From: Pythium myriotylum
Lineage: Eukaryota; Oomycota; Peronosporomycetes; Pythiales; Pythiaceae
Reading direction: 5' to 3'
Length of the DNA stretch: 64,000 nucleotides
Assembly (NCBI GenBank): GCA_023091665.1
Contig: JALJCQ010000011.1
Span: 2,480,001 to 2,544,000 of the forward strand
The notes beneath the pieces are model-generated. The model was given only the letters and a program-made list of their open reading frames with translations. It was not told the origin of the DNA and ran no database searches. Each line of letters begins with the position of its first letter. Position 1 is the stretch's first letter. This document shows, piece by piece, positions 1 to 10,992 of the stretch. The translations under genes and the position numbers were made by a program.

Positions 1-707
1 AGCAGCTTGCCCGTCGTCACGCGGTACTCGAGCGACGGCATCGTGTCGACATCGCAGTTCTCGTCGAGCCGCCGGTACGTCTCCTCCATGAGATGGACAG
101 CTTCTTCCTTGCGCTGCTCCGCGAGCTCCTCGTTGCCAGCCTCCTCGGCCGTGCGGTGCTGCGTGAAGCGCAGGTTGGCCAGCGCCTGCGTGGGCTCGGG
201 CAGCCCAATGTCGTACTTCATGGCCTCCATAAAGTAGTTCTCGCAGCGCGTCTCGGCGTCGTCTTCGAAGCAGAGATCTGTCATGTAGAGCTCACCGAGC
301 GAGCAGTAGGCCTCGCAGATCTGCTTCTTGATGACCTGGGCCTCGTCGCTCGTGGGCTCGACCTGCGCGAGCTCCTGCTGCATGACCGCGACACCTTGCG
401 TGAGGTACTTCTCGGCTTCTTCGCCGGGCACGAGCTGCGCCAGGTAGAGCCATTTGCTCGGGTTCTGCGTCGGCGCGAGCTGCACGCTGCGCTGGAAGGC
501 CTCGACCGCGCGCTCGGGGTTGCCGAGCTCGGTGCTGAGCTCGCCGACCGCGTCGAGCAGCGCCGTGTTGTTGGGCTCTTTCTGCAGCGCGCGCTCGTAG
601 AACTGCGCCGCGAGCTCCGGCTGGCACTGGTCCACGAGCGCCTCGGCCTTGGCCACGAGCTGCGCCACGGTGAAGTCTTTCTTCTTGGCGCCGGCCTTCT
701 TCACCAT
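1..707 (-). CDS. TPR protein, probable RPL4 assembly chaperone (Acl4-like), 3' end outside window
   Basis: The frame is open from an ATG at 707 down to the window edge (about 235 residues), with no intron seen. The product starts with a short Lys-rich stretch and continues as TPR-type helix pairs (AQFYERALQKEPNN, AVEAFQRSVQLAPTQNP) followed by a KWLYLAQL-GEEAEKYLTQG segment. That last layout is what the yeast Acl4 family shows; Acl4 escorts newly made ribosomal protein L4 to the nucleus. The family assignment rests on remembered pattern, so another TPR protein remains possible. The C-terminal part is cut off by the window. Head-to-head and head-to-tail neighbours give no functional hint. Confidence 0.72.
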   Translation of the reverse strand, partial: MVKKAGAKKKDFTVAQLVAKAEALVDQCQPELAAQFYERALQKEPNNTALLDAVGELSTELGNPERAVEAFQRSVQLAPTQNPSKWLYLAQLVPGEEAEKYLTQGVAVMQQELAQVEPTSDEAQVIKKQICEAYCSLGELYMTDLCFEDDAETRCENYFMEAMKYDIGLPEPTQALANLRFTQHRTAEEAGNEELAEQRKEEAVHLMEETYRRLDENCDVDTMPSLEYRVTTGKL

Positions 708-923
708 GGTGGTCAGGAGATGGATTCACAGTCTGGTCGACTGGCCGACATGCCGCGTACCCCCTCGAGGTTACATGCGCGTATACTATACACATCCGTC
801 GAGAAGGTCAGTCGGTCGGTCGGTCTATTTTATTTTTAGTATACAGGTGGGGTTACACTAGACACACCACACAGAGAGATTCTCTGAGTCTGAGGCAAGA
901 GCTCCAAAACCAAACGGCGCACG

Positions 924-2039
924 TCACAGCTCGTCGAGATCGCTGTCGTAGCCATTGTGCACCGAGTCGTAGTCCATGCTGCCGGCGCTCGTCTGCGAGA
1001 GCGGCGCGTCGTCGTGGAAAATGTCCGAGTAGCCACCTTGACTCACGTTCGACGAGCGGTAGCTGTCCGACTTGTCCGAGAAGCAGTCCTCGGGCGACTC
1101 CATGATCGAGATCTTCTCCTCGTCGACCACTTCGTGCGACGCCGCGCTGTCCAGGAAGCGGTCCTGGTCGAACTCGCCGGCGTCCATGACGCGGATCTGC
1201 GGTGAAGGCTCGCGGCGCGGTGTGGCAGCGAGAAAGAGCTCCGACATGGCAAGCGTGCGGTCTTGCTGCACGCTCAGCGCCGGCTCGCGGTTGCGTCGCA
1301 GCGAGAGCACGGCGATCAGCACGATGATCACGGCGATCGACACGCCGCCGACGATCAAGTACGGTACGATGTTTGAGTCGTTTGCGCTGGACGTGGTCGT
1401 GAGCGGCTCGGGTACTGGCACGGTCGTCGCAGGTGTCGACACGAAGTGGATCGTATCGTTCGACGGCGTGGCCTGAGGTGTTGGCGACGGTAGGATCGTC
1501 GGCGTGGCCTGGGTTGTTGGCGTCGGAGAGCCCGTCGGCGCGGCTGTCGACGATGTGGGTGCAGGCCCCGCTTGTGGAGTTGGCGCGGGGTTTGGACTCG
1601 TCGAATTCGACGGCTTATCCGGCGGAGGTCCCCTTGAAGCGTCCGCCATCCCAGGTTTCGTTGGTGGAGCCGCTGCAGCCGCTGGAGTCGGTAGTGGCGC
1701 TGCTGGAGTAGTTGGAACAACGGCAGGAGTCGCTGGGGCAGCCGGTGGAAGGGCGGCAGGGGCAGCAGCAACAGCAGCGAGAGGTGGTGGCGGCGGAGGA
1801 GGAGGCTGGGGCGCCGCCGTCGGTGGGGGTGTCGGGTCGCCTTCTTTCTGAGGGGGAGCTGTCGGAAGAGGAGGCACACCTGCGGCGGGTGGCGGTGTTG
1901 TAACATCTACTCAAGGCATGCTTTCAACAATCCATCAATCGACCGCCATCAATTCCCACTGCGTACCTTCTCCAACCACCTCTCGCAGCACGAGCACCAC
2001 CACGACCGTGACGACGTACACGAACGACCGCACGCCCAT
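924..2039 (-). CDS. Single-pass membrane protein with Pro/Thr-rich ectodomain
   Basis: Two exons: 2039-1967 and 1906-924, intron 60 nt (GTACGC donor, GTAG acceptor, phase 1), giving 351 residues. Exon 1 encodes a clear signal peptide (MGVRSFVYVVTVVVVLVL). The ectodomain, about residues 25-200, is almost entirely Pro, Ala, Thr and Ser. One membrane helix follows (IVPYLIVGGVSIAVIIVLIAVL) and then an acidic, Ser-rich cytoplasmic tail of about 120 residues ending in DSDLDEL. The topology is type I. No enzymatic domain is visible. It could be a cell-wall sensor or mucin-like surface protein; that is inference from composition only. The start was chosen because it supplies the signal peptide and joins in phase. 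Confidence 0.8.
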
Positions 2040-2419
2040 CGCTCCTGTCGACTTGTGCCAAGCCGCCACGCACTAAGACGACCTCTCTGTCCCCCACCGT
2101 CGCATGCCGGCCGCCGCCGAATCCCACGACCAATCGCTCTTCGCGAACGCGCCGGCACCCGCCATCCCAACCCCACGCCTCTTCCCTTCCATCCTGCTGT
2201 GTGCACTTTCTCGCTAGTTATAACGGCTCTCTTAAGTTCGCACCCTCTGTTTCCTCCTCGAACTTACCCATCCAAATCTTCAAAACCCTCTTCCTAATTA
2301 GAAGCCCCCTCTCCCTAATTTCCCTCTCAATTCAAATTTTGAACGATTCTCCCGGGCGCCATTTCGCGAATCGACTCGACTCGACTCGGAATCGCCCCCT
2401 CCCCATACACTCCATCGCC
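2040..2419. other. Divergent intergenic region between membrane protein gene and NDC80
   Basis: 380 bp shared by two divergent genes. It becomes pyrimidine-rich (runs of CCCTCT, TTCC) towards the NDC80 start, as in many oomycete core promoters. No ORF or RNA gene is apparent. Confidence 0.5.
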
Positions 2420-4578
2420 ATGCGCCGCACGACGCTCGGGCCCATCTCGTCCTCGCAGCTCAACGCGCGCTCCACCGTGCTGGGCCACCCGGGCGCGCGC
2501 GTCTCGGTCGGCGCCGCCAAGCCGCCGCCCGTGCGCCAGTCCATCGGCGCCGCCATGCGCCGCGGCTCGACCGTCGGCACGCGGCCGCCCACCGCGCCCA
2601 CGGCGCCGGCGCCGCGCAACTCGATCTCGCGCCAGTCCACGGGCACGAGCGGCCGCCGCAGCAGCGCCTACGGAGGCGGACGCATGTCCATGGCCGCTGG
2701 GCGCGGCGCCACGCGCACGGACCCGCGCCCGCTCGCCGACCGCACGTTCATGAACAGCTGCATCCAGGCGCTCGTCGAGTGCCTCAGCGAGCGCCAGTAC
2801 GACCACCCGGTCGCCGCCAAGATCCTCATCCGCGGGCCGTCCAAGAAAGACTTTTTGAATATTATCCAGTTCCTCTTCCGCCAGATCGACCCGACGTTCG
2901 AGTTTGGGCTCAAGCCCGACGACGACGTCGCCGCGCAGTTCAAAGTGCTGCGGTACCCGTTTGGCATCAGCAAGACGGCGCTCACGGCCGCCGGAAGCCC
3001 GCACACGTGGCCCGTGCTGCTCGGCGCGATCGCCTGGGTCGTCGAGCTGCTCTCGGTGCGTTTTTTTAATACTGTTTTCGTCAGAGAGAGAGACAGGAGT
3101 TGTCAAGAGGGCTGACGCTGCTGTTGTTGTTTTTGCTAGTATGACGACGTCGTGCAGGACCAAGTGGACCTCGAGAACGGCGACAAGCGCTTCTTTGAGT
3201 ACCTGAGCACGTCCTACAGCGTCTTCCTCGCCGGTGACGACGACCAGTACAACGAACTCGCGGCCCAGGAGCGTGCCAAGCTCGATGGCCAGAACCAGAT
3301 CATTCGCGACGAGTGCGCCGATCTTGAGCGCGCGAACGAGGAGCTGCGCCAGCGCATCGAGCAGGCCAAGAACGCCAAGTCGTCGCTGCCGACGCTCAAC
3401 GCCAAGAAGGCCGACCTCACAAGCGATCTCGACAAGTTTAAGAAGCTTGTGTCATCGCTCGAGATCCACCAGAACCAACTCATTGAAAAGATCAAGGAGC
3501 GAGAGAGCGAGCGTGAGAAGAAAGGTGAGCTTCACGTGTTATCTATTATCTGAAAGTGGCTGGAAAGGAACTCACTGAATTCCGCCATCACACAGAGAAC
3601 GAGCTTGCCGCGCGCCAGAACGAGATCCGCAACCTGCAGATCCGCATCGACAACCAAGAACTGTCGGCTGATGACGTGCAGAAGATCTCCAAGGAGCGCC
3701 TGCGGCTCAACGAGCAGCGCAACATGGTTGCGAGCCGCCAGAAGGATGTTCAGAATCAGATCTGGAGGCAGGAGACCTTCATCGCGGAGCAAATGGACAA
3801 GGTACGGTGTCGAGATGTCATGCTGAATGGCGATGCTCCCAACTCCACAGCATAACTGTTACCGTGACCGTAGCTTGAAGCGCACGTCCAGCAGTACGCA
3901 TCGACGGCCACGAGAATGAAACTGCTTCCGAATCTCGCCAAAAACGCTCACAACTTCGACTACGAGATCGAACTCGACGCACACACTGGTGGCGTTGAGG
4001 CTGCCCAGCACCTGAGTCTCCATCTCAAGCAGAACATTCGCGCTGCGCTGCTCCGCTTCAAGAAGAACCGCCAGGAGCGAACACAGGTCGCACTGGACGA
4101 AGTGTTGCAGCTCCAAGCTGAAGTGGAGAAGAGCCGCGAGCATCTCAAGGTCGAGTTCGACCAGGAACAAGCCATGGAGTCTCGAGTACGCAAGCTCGAG
4201 GAAACGATCCGACGCGAGAAAGAACTGCGCGAAAACACCATCGCCCAAAAGATAGCCACGGCTGAAGACGTGGAGCTCGAAATCGAGAGCATTCTCAACC
4301 AAGGAGACCTCAGTGCCGAAGAGGTGCAAGCACGGCAGAATCTGGATCAGCTGAAGAAAGCGTACGTTGGCTCCAGGGCTGGAGTGAAGGGTTATCTTCA
4401 TCGACTTACACCTCCATGTTTCTGTAGATATGCTGCATTGACTGAAATGTATGAGGTAAAGCTGGAGAAGACCCGAAAAGAGATCGAAAAGGCGCTCGTG
4501 TGTTGTACAGAGACCAAGGAGCGGATCGAGGAAGTGATCACAGCACTTGAGCAAGAGGTCGAGAGTTTCTGGTTGTAG
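2420..4578 (+). CDS. NDC80: Kinetochore protein NDC80 (HEC1)
   Basis: Five exons: 2420-3055, 3140-3524, 3557-3801, 3874-4361, 4428-4578; 634 residues, close to the 640 typical of the family. Introns run 32-84 nt and all phases agree. The order is: a basic, Ser/Thr/Arg-rich N-terminal tail (about 1-100) like the Aurora-regulated tail of HEC1; a calponin-homology-like domain (DRTFMNSCIQALVECL, then PSKKDFLNIIQFLFRQIDP); and long coiled coils from about residue 240 to the end. Ndc80 pairs with Nuf2 in the outer kinetochore and binds spindle microtubules. The intron at 3525-3556 is only 32 nt, unusually short, but it is bounded by GTGAGC and AAG and joins in phase; a retained or differently placed intron there is possible. 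Confidence 0.93.
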
Positions 4579-4720
4579 ACTGGCATAATTCCCCTACGTA
4601 GAGATAGTATAATAAAGTTATTAGTGAAATGTTCACGAAAAAGGAGCTGGTTTGATTGTTTCTGTTGTAGTATTGGCTAGCAATGAGGCGTCGTGCGATC
4701 CGTGCGCCTTGGTGGCTACT

Positions 4721-6620
4721 CTACGATTCCGTCAGCGAGCTAGAGCGCTGCACAAAGAGATCAAACTTTTCCTGTAGCATCTGTCGCTGGGCCTGGCGTT
4801 TGGACGCGAGTACGGAACGGTTACGATTCCAGAACTCGATCTCGTCCTCCGGGATGCCGAGGCCTTCGTCGCCAGTGTCTGCTTCAGGAAATGCGAGGCT
4901 GAGTTGGTCTGCACCGTTCCACCCCATGGAAGAGAGCAGCTTCATTTCGCGTTGTTCATCCAGGGAGAGCTGAGTCCGCAGACATACGTGCTCGCAAGCA
5001 GCTGAGCACTGATGCGGCGCGTTTGGATCTTCGGAGTTCTCCTCCGTTTCGCTGTCTATGTCGCTTTGGTTTTCTTCATCTGAGTTTCCGTCCTGACTGC
5101 TTGTCGAGTGGCTTGAGGAGCCGACCTCGGACACGGACAGCGTTACCTTCGAGGATGAAGATGAGGATGGCGCGAGCTTCTTTTTGCTCTTCTGCTTGCT
5201 CGTCGCAACCTTTTCGCTTTGAACCTGCTTGTCTACTGCCTGCTTCTGTTTGGTCGCTGTCTTTCGCTTCTTCTTTTTCTCTTTGCGCTTCTCTTTCTTC
5301 TTGGCAAGGCGGCGTGATTCGTCGTCCTCCTCGGCCAGCAGTTGCTCCATCATCTCCTTCCCGTGCAGCGCCTCGACGGCGACGTCAAAGTTTCGGCGTA
5401 GCGTGGCCACGGCGCAGTGCACGAGTAACTCTTCGGACCGCTTCTCAGTTTTGGATTTGGTCCAGAGGCTCTGCATTTTGTCCCAGATCACGATGCCGAG
5501 GCACGTGAGCACTTCGTCCTGGGCCTCGGCGATCGTGCGTGCATGGCGGTCCCCCCAGTCGCCGACGATCTCCTGGTCTGCCCGGGTCATGAGCTGCGAC
5601 ATGAAGTCGATGTGGCACGGCACAACGATATGGCTCGTCGCGCGCGAGTACGTCAGTTCGTCGAAGAGGTACGATGTGTAGTGGAGCTCCTCGCCGTAGT
5701 CCCCGCGGTCGTGGTGCTTATCAGCGCAGTCGAAGCTGGCGCAGTCCTCGCAGTCGTCTTCGCTACAGCTCGAGCCGATGAGCAGGTCGTAGGCTTCTAA
5801 GACTTTTTCTTTGCAGCGGCAGCAGAAGCGATGCCGACGCAGGTAGTTTTCCAGGTCGGTCAAGAACTGCTCCGAGTCGATGTGCGAGAGGTGGCGCTGC
5901 TGGTCCTCGGGCAGCTTGTTCCAGAGCGCCTCAAACGCGGCTGGTCGCGGGCGGCTTCGCGCTCGCTGCGAGTGGAGCGGACACCGCACGCGCGCGGTCG
6001 CGGCCTTGTTGGCCGAGCGGTTGTACTTGGTGAGCGAGAGGTTCCCCCACCGCTCGTGGTGGAGGAAGAGCGCGAGCGACGAGTCCGGGTTGCCCATGTG
6101 CGCGTTGCAGAGGCGAAAGTGCGCGTCGTGGTCGAACGAGAGCCCGGCGTTGAGCACGAGCGCCGGCGGCGCGGCCGAGCCGGCCAGCAGCTTCTGGAAG
6201 AGCGCCTCGGTGCCGCCGCGGCACCCGAGACACGGCAGCAGCTCGGCCACGGTCTGCAGGAACTGCTGCGAGTCGCCGCGCAGCGAGGCCGTGCGCTCGG
6301 CGTCCGTGAGCAGCATCCACCGCTACATCGTCACCGTCGTCATCGTCCCGTGTCAGCTCTCTCCATCATCATTCATCCTCCTCATTTGCTACCAGACGCA
6401 CCTTGCGAAACTCGCGCGACTCGGCGGCGCTGGGCTGGCACTGGCAGTTGTACGGCAGCTCGTGGAGGCTTCGCTGCAGCGCGGCGCCGCTGGCGAGCGG
6501 TCGGCAGACGCTCAGCGCGTCGGCGGCGTCGTCGGCGAAGAGCAAATCGTCGGCGGGCACGCCGCGCACGCGGATGCCGTCGTCGGGACTGGCGTCGCGC
6601 GCGCTGTCGGCGAGCGCCAT
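4721..6620 (-). CDS. Gametogenetin-binding protein 2-like (GGNBP2/ZNF403 family)
   Basis: Two exons: 6620-6402 and 6322-4721 (GTGCGT donor, TAG acceptor, phase 0), 606 residues. Family hallmarks are visible: an ELLPCLGCRGGTEALFQKL segment, a Cys-rich stretch (HRFCCRCKEKVLEAYDLLIG), the HVVPCHIDF-type region, a GDRHARTIAEAQDEVLTCLG motif and a Lys/Arg-rich KKKEKRKEKKKKRK coil. GGNBP2 is an animal nuclear protein linked to spermatogenesis and tumour suppression; its molecular activity is not established, and its role in protists is unknown. The C-terminal third is Ser/acid-rich and low complexity. The upstream exon was added because the second exon's first ATG lacks the N-terminal part seen in animal members. 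Confidence 0.82.
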
Positions 6621-7742
6621 GGGGAGAGAGACGGGGCGGGCGAGCGGGACGGCGGAGGCAGGCGAGCGCGGCGGCGGAGGCCGGCGACAATGCTCTCTCG
6701 CGCGCGACAACCAGAACTGGGCTTGCAGCCGCTGGAAGCGCAGGAAGTGGGGGTCACGACGACGGCGATTGGTGGAAAAGACGCAAGTAAGGGGATATTC
6801 AGCGAATAGAAAAGAGGAATAGGACGATGGAGAGAGTGGATTGGTGGAAAAGAAGCACGGCGACACTGCATCCCCGAACCGAGGCCCGCCTTTCCTCCGT
6901 GAGCACATGCGGCGAGATCAAGGGACCCGGGCCGCGTGCGTGACGCGTGGGAACGGCGCTCGCCGCAAAGCGCGTGACGAGGGCGCGCGGGCGCGTCGGA
7001 GAGCGCGCGAGGAGGGAGGGAGCACGGGCGAGCGAGTTCGGGGCAAGGGAAGCAGCAGCGCCGCCGGTGAAACGTGTTACGAACGGATATAATACAGGCA
7101 GCGGAGGGTTACGAACGCAATAAGTATTGGGTTACGAACTGGCCCAGCGGCACTTCAAGGTCTCGGTGAGGTGGATGGATGTTCAAGGAGATCTGCAATG
7201 GGAGACGCAGAGTGGTTTGAGCACGTTCGGATGCGTTGAGGATGTGGAGAAAGGGGAGGGGGTCGGATGATGAGCGAGAAGGGCTCGGTGGGCTCAGTTG
7301 GTACTTGTGGTGCGTGTTCAAGTGCTCAAGGAGCCATTGGACGCTTCAGAAGATCACCGGCACTTAAGGAGACAAAACGACCCACAGGAGGCTTTGTTCG
7401 AGCCACCGCTCGATTGGCCTTGGCCTGTTCTTGACGACGAGTTTGTACTTCAGGAGCGATGTCTTGTTTCGGTGACGCGAATGCTATCCGCTGGGTAGTG
7501 AATAGAAGTCAGATGATTCCCAGATGATACCTACCTCGAGGCCTTTCCGAGTGTCCATGCGTTTGAACGAATGAGGCCACGAGATCGGGGATCACTTGCC
7601 ATGACGAAGACTTGCCATTTCGATGGGGGATGTTCTCCTGTTGTAACGTCTCGTCTCAGTCAAAGGAAGACAGAACACGTACACTGGTCCACTTGCGCCA
7701 GTCAACAAGAGCGAGATTGATTTATCATGATACCGATCATAA
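6621..7742. other. 1.1 kb intergenic region with repeated motifs
   Basis: No convincing gene. It carries two copies of GATTGGTGGAAAAG (6767-6780, 6839-6852), each containing an inverted CCAAT, and three copies of GTTACGAAC (7076-7084, 7108-7116, 7131-7139). A 66-codon open frame at 7298-7498 has no ATG near its start and is not called. Confidence 0.5.
6767..6852 (-). promoter_or_regulatory. Paired CCAAT-containing 14-mer upstream of GGNBP2-like gene
   Basis: GATTGGTGGAAAAG occurs exactly twice, 72 bp apart. On the coding strand it reads CTTTTCCACCAATC, so each copy supplies a CCAAT box, 145 and 220 bp upstream of the start codon at 6620. Seen directly; function as an NF-Y site is inferred. 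Confidence 0.45.
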
Positions 7743-9786
7743 TCACTGGGAAGAGGCCGATGGAGCGGATATCGTTCTCAGCTTCTCCACGAGTAGCTCT
7801 AATCGCTCTTGCTTCGATGTGCGTGATTCGACCTTCGGTTTGGGTGGGAACTGGGGCAAATCACGCACTGCAAAAACGGGCTGCATGTCGGTCTCGAAGA
7901 TGACATCGTTCTCCGACACAAAGTAGGGCTCTAATGCGAGGAACCGCATGTTCTCATCGACGTTCTTCAGCAGGTTCCGTTTGAGCAGAAGCTTGGAATC
8001 GAGCAACATCGCGACTTCTTTACGAGTGAAGACGCGGTGGCCGGCCAGGGCGCGGTAGATGCGCTCGAGAGCTTGTTCTAGAATCTGTACAGCAAGGCAA
8101 TCGGTAAGCCTGTGGCTAAACCCACCCACCGATCGAGTTTGCCAGAACCTACCTTTCGATGGGATGTCCCTTTCTTTGTGATAGGGTCGACACGCTTCGA
8201 GCGCTCGCCGGGGAGAGCCGTGTGTGAGGCATTGCTCTTCCGAGGCTGCTTGCCCGTGCTGTTGTTGGTACCAATGTAGCCGCGGCAGTTCGCCGCACCG
8301 CACAGACACGTCGTGATTTCCTAGTAACCCCAACGTTAAGTCTCAGTATGTGACTCCCCTGGCTGGACTCTCTTGAGTTACGTACCAGTACGCTGAAGGA
8401 CTGAAACTTGTAGTCGAACGAGAGTTCCTCGCCAGGGTTGATGTCGCGCAATGCAAAGATCGCACACCGCTCTTCACCGTTGACCTCCCACTTCTCCACA
8501 CCGCAGTTCGGGTCGCAGCTGTGATTGATGAACCGCGCCAATCCGCCCATACGAGTGGCGTCGATGACCTCGCCCCCGCTCAGTACCATCATGTATCGAT
8601 GTTTCTCGTTATGATATCGCTACACAATCAACACATTGATGAGTGGTGGGTTGCCAAGAAATAGAAGTCGCATCAGAGACATACCAGTCGACGCAGATGA
8701 TACTCTTGCTCCGTTACGATCTCGCCCATGTACTCGGCAACAAATTCGCCTTGCTTGATGAATTGTTTGGTCGCGATGCCGAGCCCTTTTTTCCCTGCGT
8801 CGATCACCTCGGCGATCGGCATGGCACCGCGCTGTATCCGCTGGTTGTCGCATCTATTGCCACAAGGACAGTAGTCGGGGTGACACTCGATCAACGCCTG
8901 GCAGAAGACAGCCGAAAGTTAGGCCAATCTTGAGAAAGATGAAGGCGAAGTGTTTATGTGAGACTCACCGCTCGGTTCACGCAGTCCTCCAAACACCCCC
9001 ACTGATCATCGAGCTCGGGGCGCTTGCATGAGCAAACCGGGATCTCATCCTACATTGGAGCCATCGGTAAGTTATTCTCCCAACACCTCGCACGATAGCC
9101 GATCCCCTCACCTCTTCTAACGTACGGGGCTTGCGCTGCACGTACACGTTTTGTGTGATGATTCTCGCCTCTGCAAGCGCCACATCAATGGGGCGCTCAC
9201 CCGTCGCACGGCTTTCATGGAGTTTCCTCGCTGCTTTCTTCGCGCTACATCCGTGCCCAATACACTCGTCAACCATTCCCTCTTTCTCACCACACGAGTA
9301 AAACCAGCAAGTAACTCACGTAGGCAGCCGCATCTCCTTGGCGCGCACAAGAATCTCGTGCACATCGGTCGGAATCTCATCGGACGCCGGTTTCTTCGGC
9401 GGTGACACTTCTTTTGCCGGCGGCGGCAACGTCTCCACGTCGATGACCTCGACAGTCGACACGTTCTTCCCTTTCTTCTCTTCTACTGCTTCAAAAGCCG
9501 GTTTTCCGGACGCCGATTCTCCCATCTCCGCTGAAACTGCTTTCGCTTGCACGGGCAGAGCAGGCGGTCCAGTCGCGAGCCGAGGAGGCGACGTGGCCGC
9601 GTCGTTTGGCATTCTTGCCACTCTCTCCGTTGAGCTGCTCACGGGCTCCTCAGGAGGCCCCAGACGCGACCCGAGCGGCACGAGCGAGACGCCGTTTGCG
9701 CCAACAGCTGGGAACGCTTGCAGCGGCACGACCCACGCGCCGCTGGCCACTGCGCCGTCCTCCAGGTCGGCGCCATCGATGTCCAT
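7743..9786 (-). CDS. Histone-lysine methyltransferase, AWS-SET-postSET (H3K36 type)
   Basis: Seven exons: 9786-9320, 9244-9112, 9049-8969, 8897-8685, 8619-8386, 8320-8153, 8084-7743; 545 residues, every junction in phase. A disordered N-terminus of about 190 residues precedes an AWS domain (CSCKRP, then CHPDYCPCGNRCDNQRIQ), a SET domain with KGLGIATKQFIKQGEFVAEY, the cofactor/catalytic motif ARFINHSCDPNC and ELSFDYKF, then a post-SET Cys cluster (TTCLCGAANCRGYIG). AWS plus post-SET is the arrangement of SETD2/ASH1/NSD enzymes, which methylate H3K36 on transcribed chromatin. The C-terminal exon (about 113 residues) has no domain I recognise and lacks the WW and SRI domains of SETD2. Which subfamily it belongs to is not settled. 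Confidence 0.92.
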
Positions 9787-9937
9787 CCTGTGGGCGAGGC
9801 CCAGTTCCAGGGGCCTCGGAGTTGATGAAGAGGTCTATTTCCAAGTTTTGATTGGCTGAAATTAAAAGTGTCAAAACAAGGTGAGACGGGGTGAAGTGAG
9901 CTGCTCACACGTCACAGGGTTTTTTTCGGAGGGCTCA

Positions 9938-10474
9938 ATGGCGAGGAGCTCTCGACTGGAGCAACTGCTTGCCGGACGTCTCGACATCGCTGATTCGGAT
10001 CAGTCCACGCTCGTGACTGAAGTAGAAGTTGTGCCTGCGGCTTTCTCCGGCTCAACGGAGCCCACCGGAAGCCGGTTGTTCCATTTCGCCGAGGAAGACA
10101 ATCGTGGCCATTACAAACCCTCGCGACAAAGCAGGCTGCATATTAATCATGCGCTGCGTCGTGGAGCCACGAGACCAGCAGCCATGTGCGGGCATGGGGG
10201 GCCACAAGCGATCAGTCTGCTTCCGCTCGTCACTCAGAGCATGCGCAGAAACAGACATCTCGCTCGTGAGCCACATAGCAGCCACATCAGCAGTAGAATC
10301 CTGTCGATCAACTCATCTTCCCTCAAGCTCTGGTGTAAAAAATGCAAAGATCGGACGAGATCCCATGTCAGGTACTCAGCGGCCACTACGCAGAGGACCC
10401 CGAGGCACAAAAATCTCTGCCAACTGCCGCATGCTCTTTCAGCGGACACATTGGACCTTACGTGTCATTCGTAG
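9938..10474 (+). CDS. Doubtful ORF, possible unannotated multi-exon gene
   Basis: An ATG at 9938, 151 bp from the divergent SET gene, opens a 178-codon frame beginning MARSSRLEQLLAGRLDIADS. The first 55 residues read like protein (mixed acidic and hydrophobic, few rare runs); after about 10110 the composition becomes irregular, and the other two forward frames are also open to about 10520-10600. That pattern would fit either a gene with introns I could not place or non-coding GC-rich DNA. No domain is recognisable. Confidence 0.3.
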   Translation: MARSSRLEQLLAGRLDIADSDQSTLVTEVEVVPAAFSGSTEPTGSRLFHFAEEDNRGHYKPSRQSRLHINHALRRGATRPAAMCGHGGPQAISLLPLVTQSMRRNRHLAREPHSSHISSRILSINSSSLKLWCKKCKDRTRSHVRYSAATTQRTPRHKNLCQLPHALSADTLDLTCHS

Positions 10475-10992
10475 AGGCTCGGATTCCCGGAGGACTGCGC
10501 TCTTCGTGGCTGAGGACTAAACGAGCCACGCACGCGTGGGGGGACTCTCCCACGATCCTGGATGAGGATCGCCTCCCTTCTGTTCGCGGTCATCGTCTTC
10601 AGTAGCGAGAAGCCAGAACCGCTTCAACTACTTGGACAACTTATACTCATCCACGGAACGACCCGTCGACAACAGCCGAGTATACCCCGCATCCCTCTCC
10701 AATACCATACCCTGCGAAATCAAGTTTCTAGTCAAGCCAGTTATCCGCGCCATGCGTCAACTCAGCTGGTCTCAGCTTGCAGCCCCATTGGCCTATTCTT
10801 TCGTGTGGGAGAGTTCGCTCGTGGTGAGCTGTTCACGGGCCCGGGAAAGGACGGACTCGCCGGCGGCCGTCTCTCTCTCTCTCCTGCTTGCTCTCTCTCT
10901 CTCTCTCTCGGCTCGCTTGCTCCCGTGCCCGGCGTCCTCGCTCACTCGCCAACCTGCAGCCGCCAGCACAGAAGTCCCCCAAGCCTCTCGCC
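10475..10992. other. Intergenic region with CT microsatellite
   Basis: Upstream of the first PA-repeat gene. It contains CT repeats at about 10869-10910 and an inverted CCAAT (ATTGG) at 10787-10791. No gene is supported. Confidence 0.5.

Noticed and set aside
93..839. Long plus-strand frame opposite the TPR gene
   Set aside because: Leu/Arg-rich mirror of a GC-rich coding strand; the minus frame shows clear TPR helices.
7298..7498. Open frame of 66 codons ending CLVSVTRMLSAG
   Set aside because: No ATG near its start, no splice acceptor leading to an upstream exon, and no recognisable domain.
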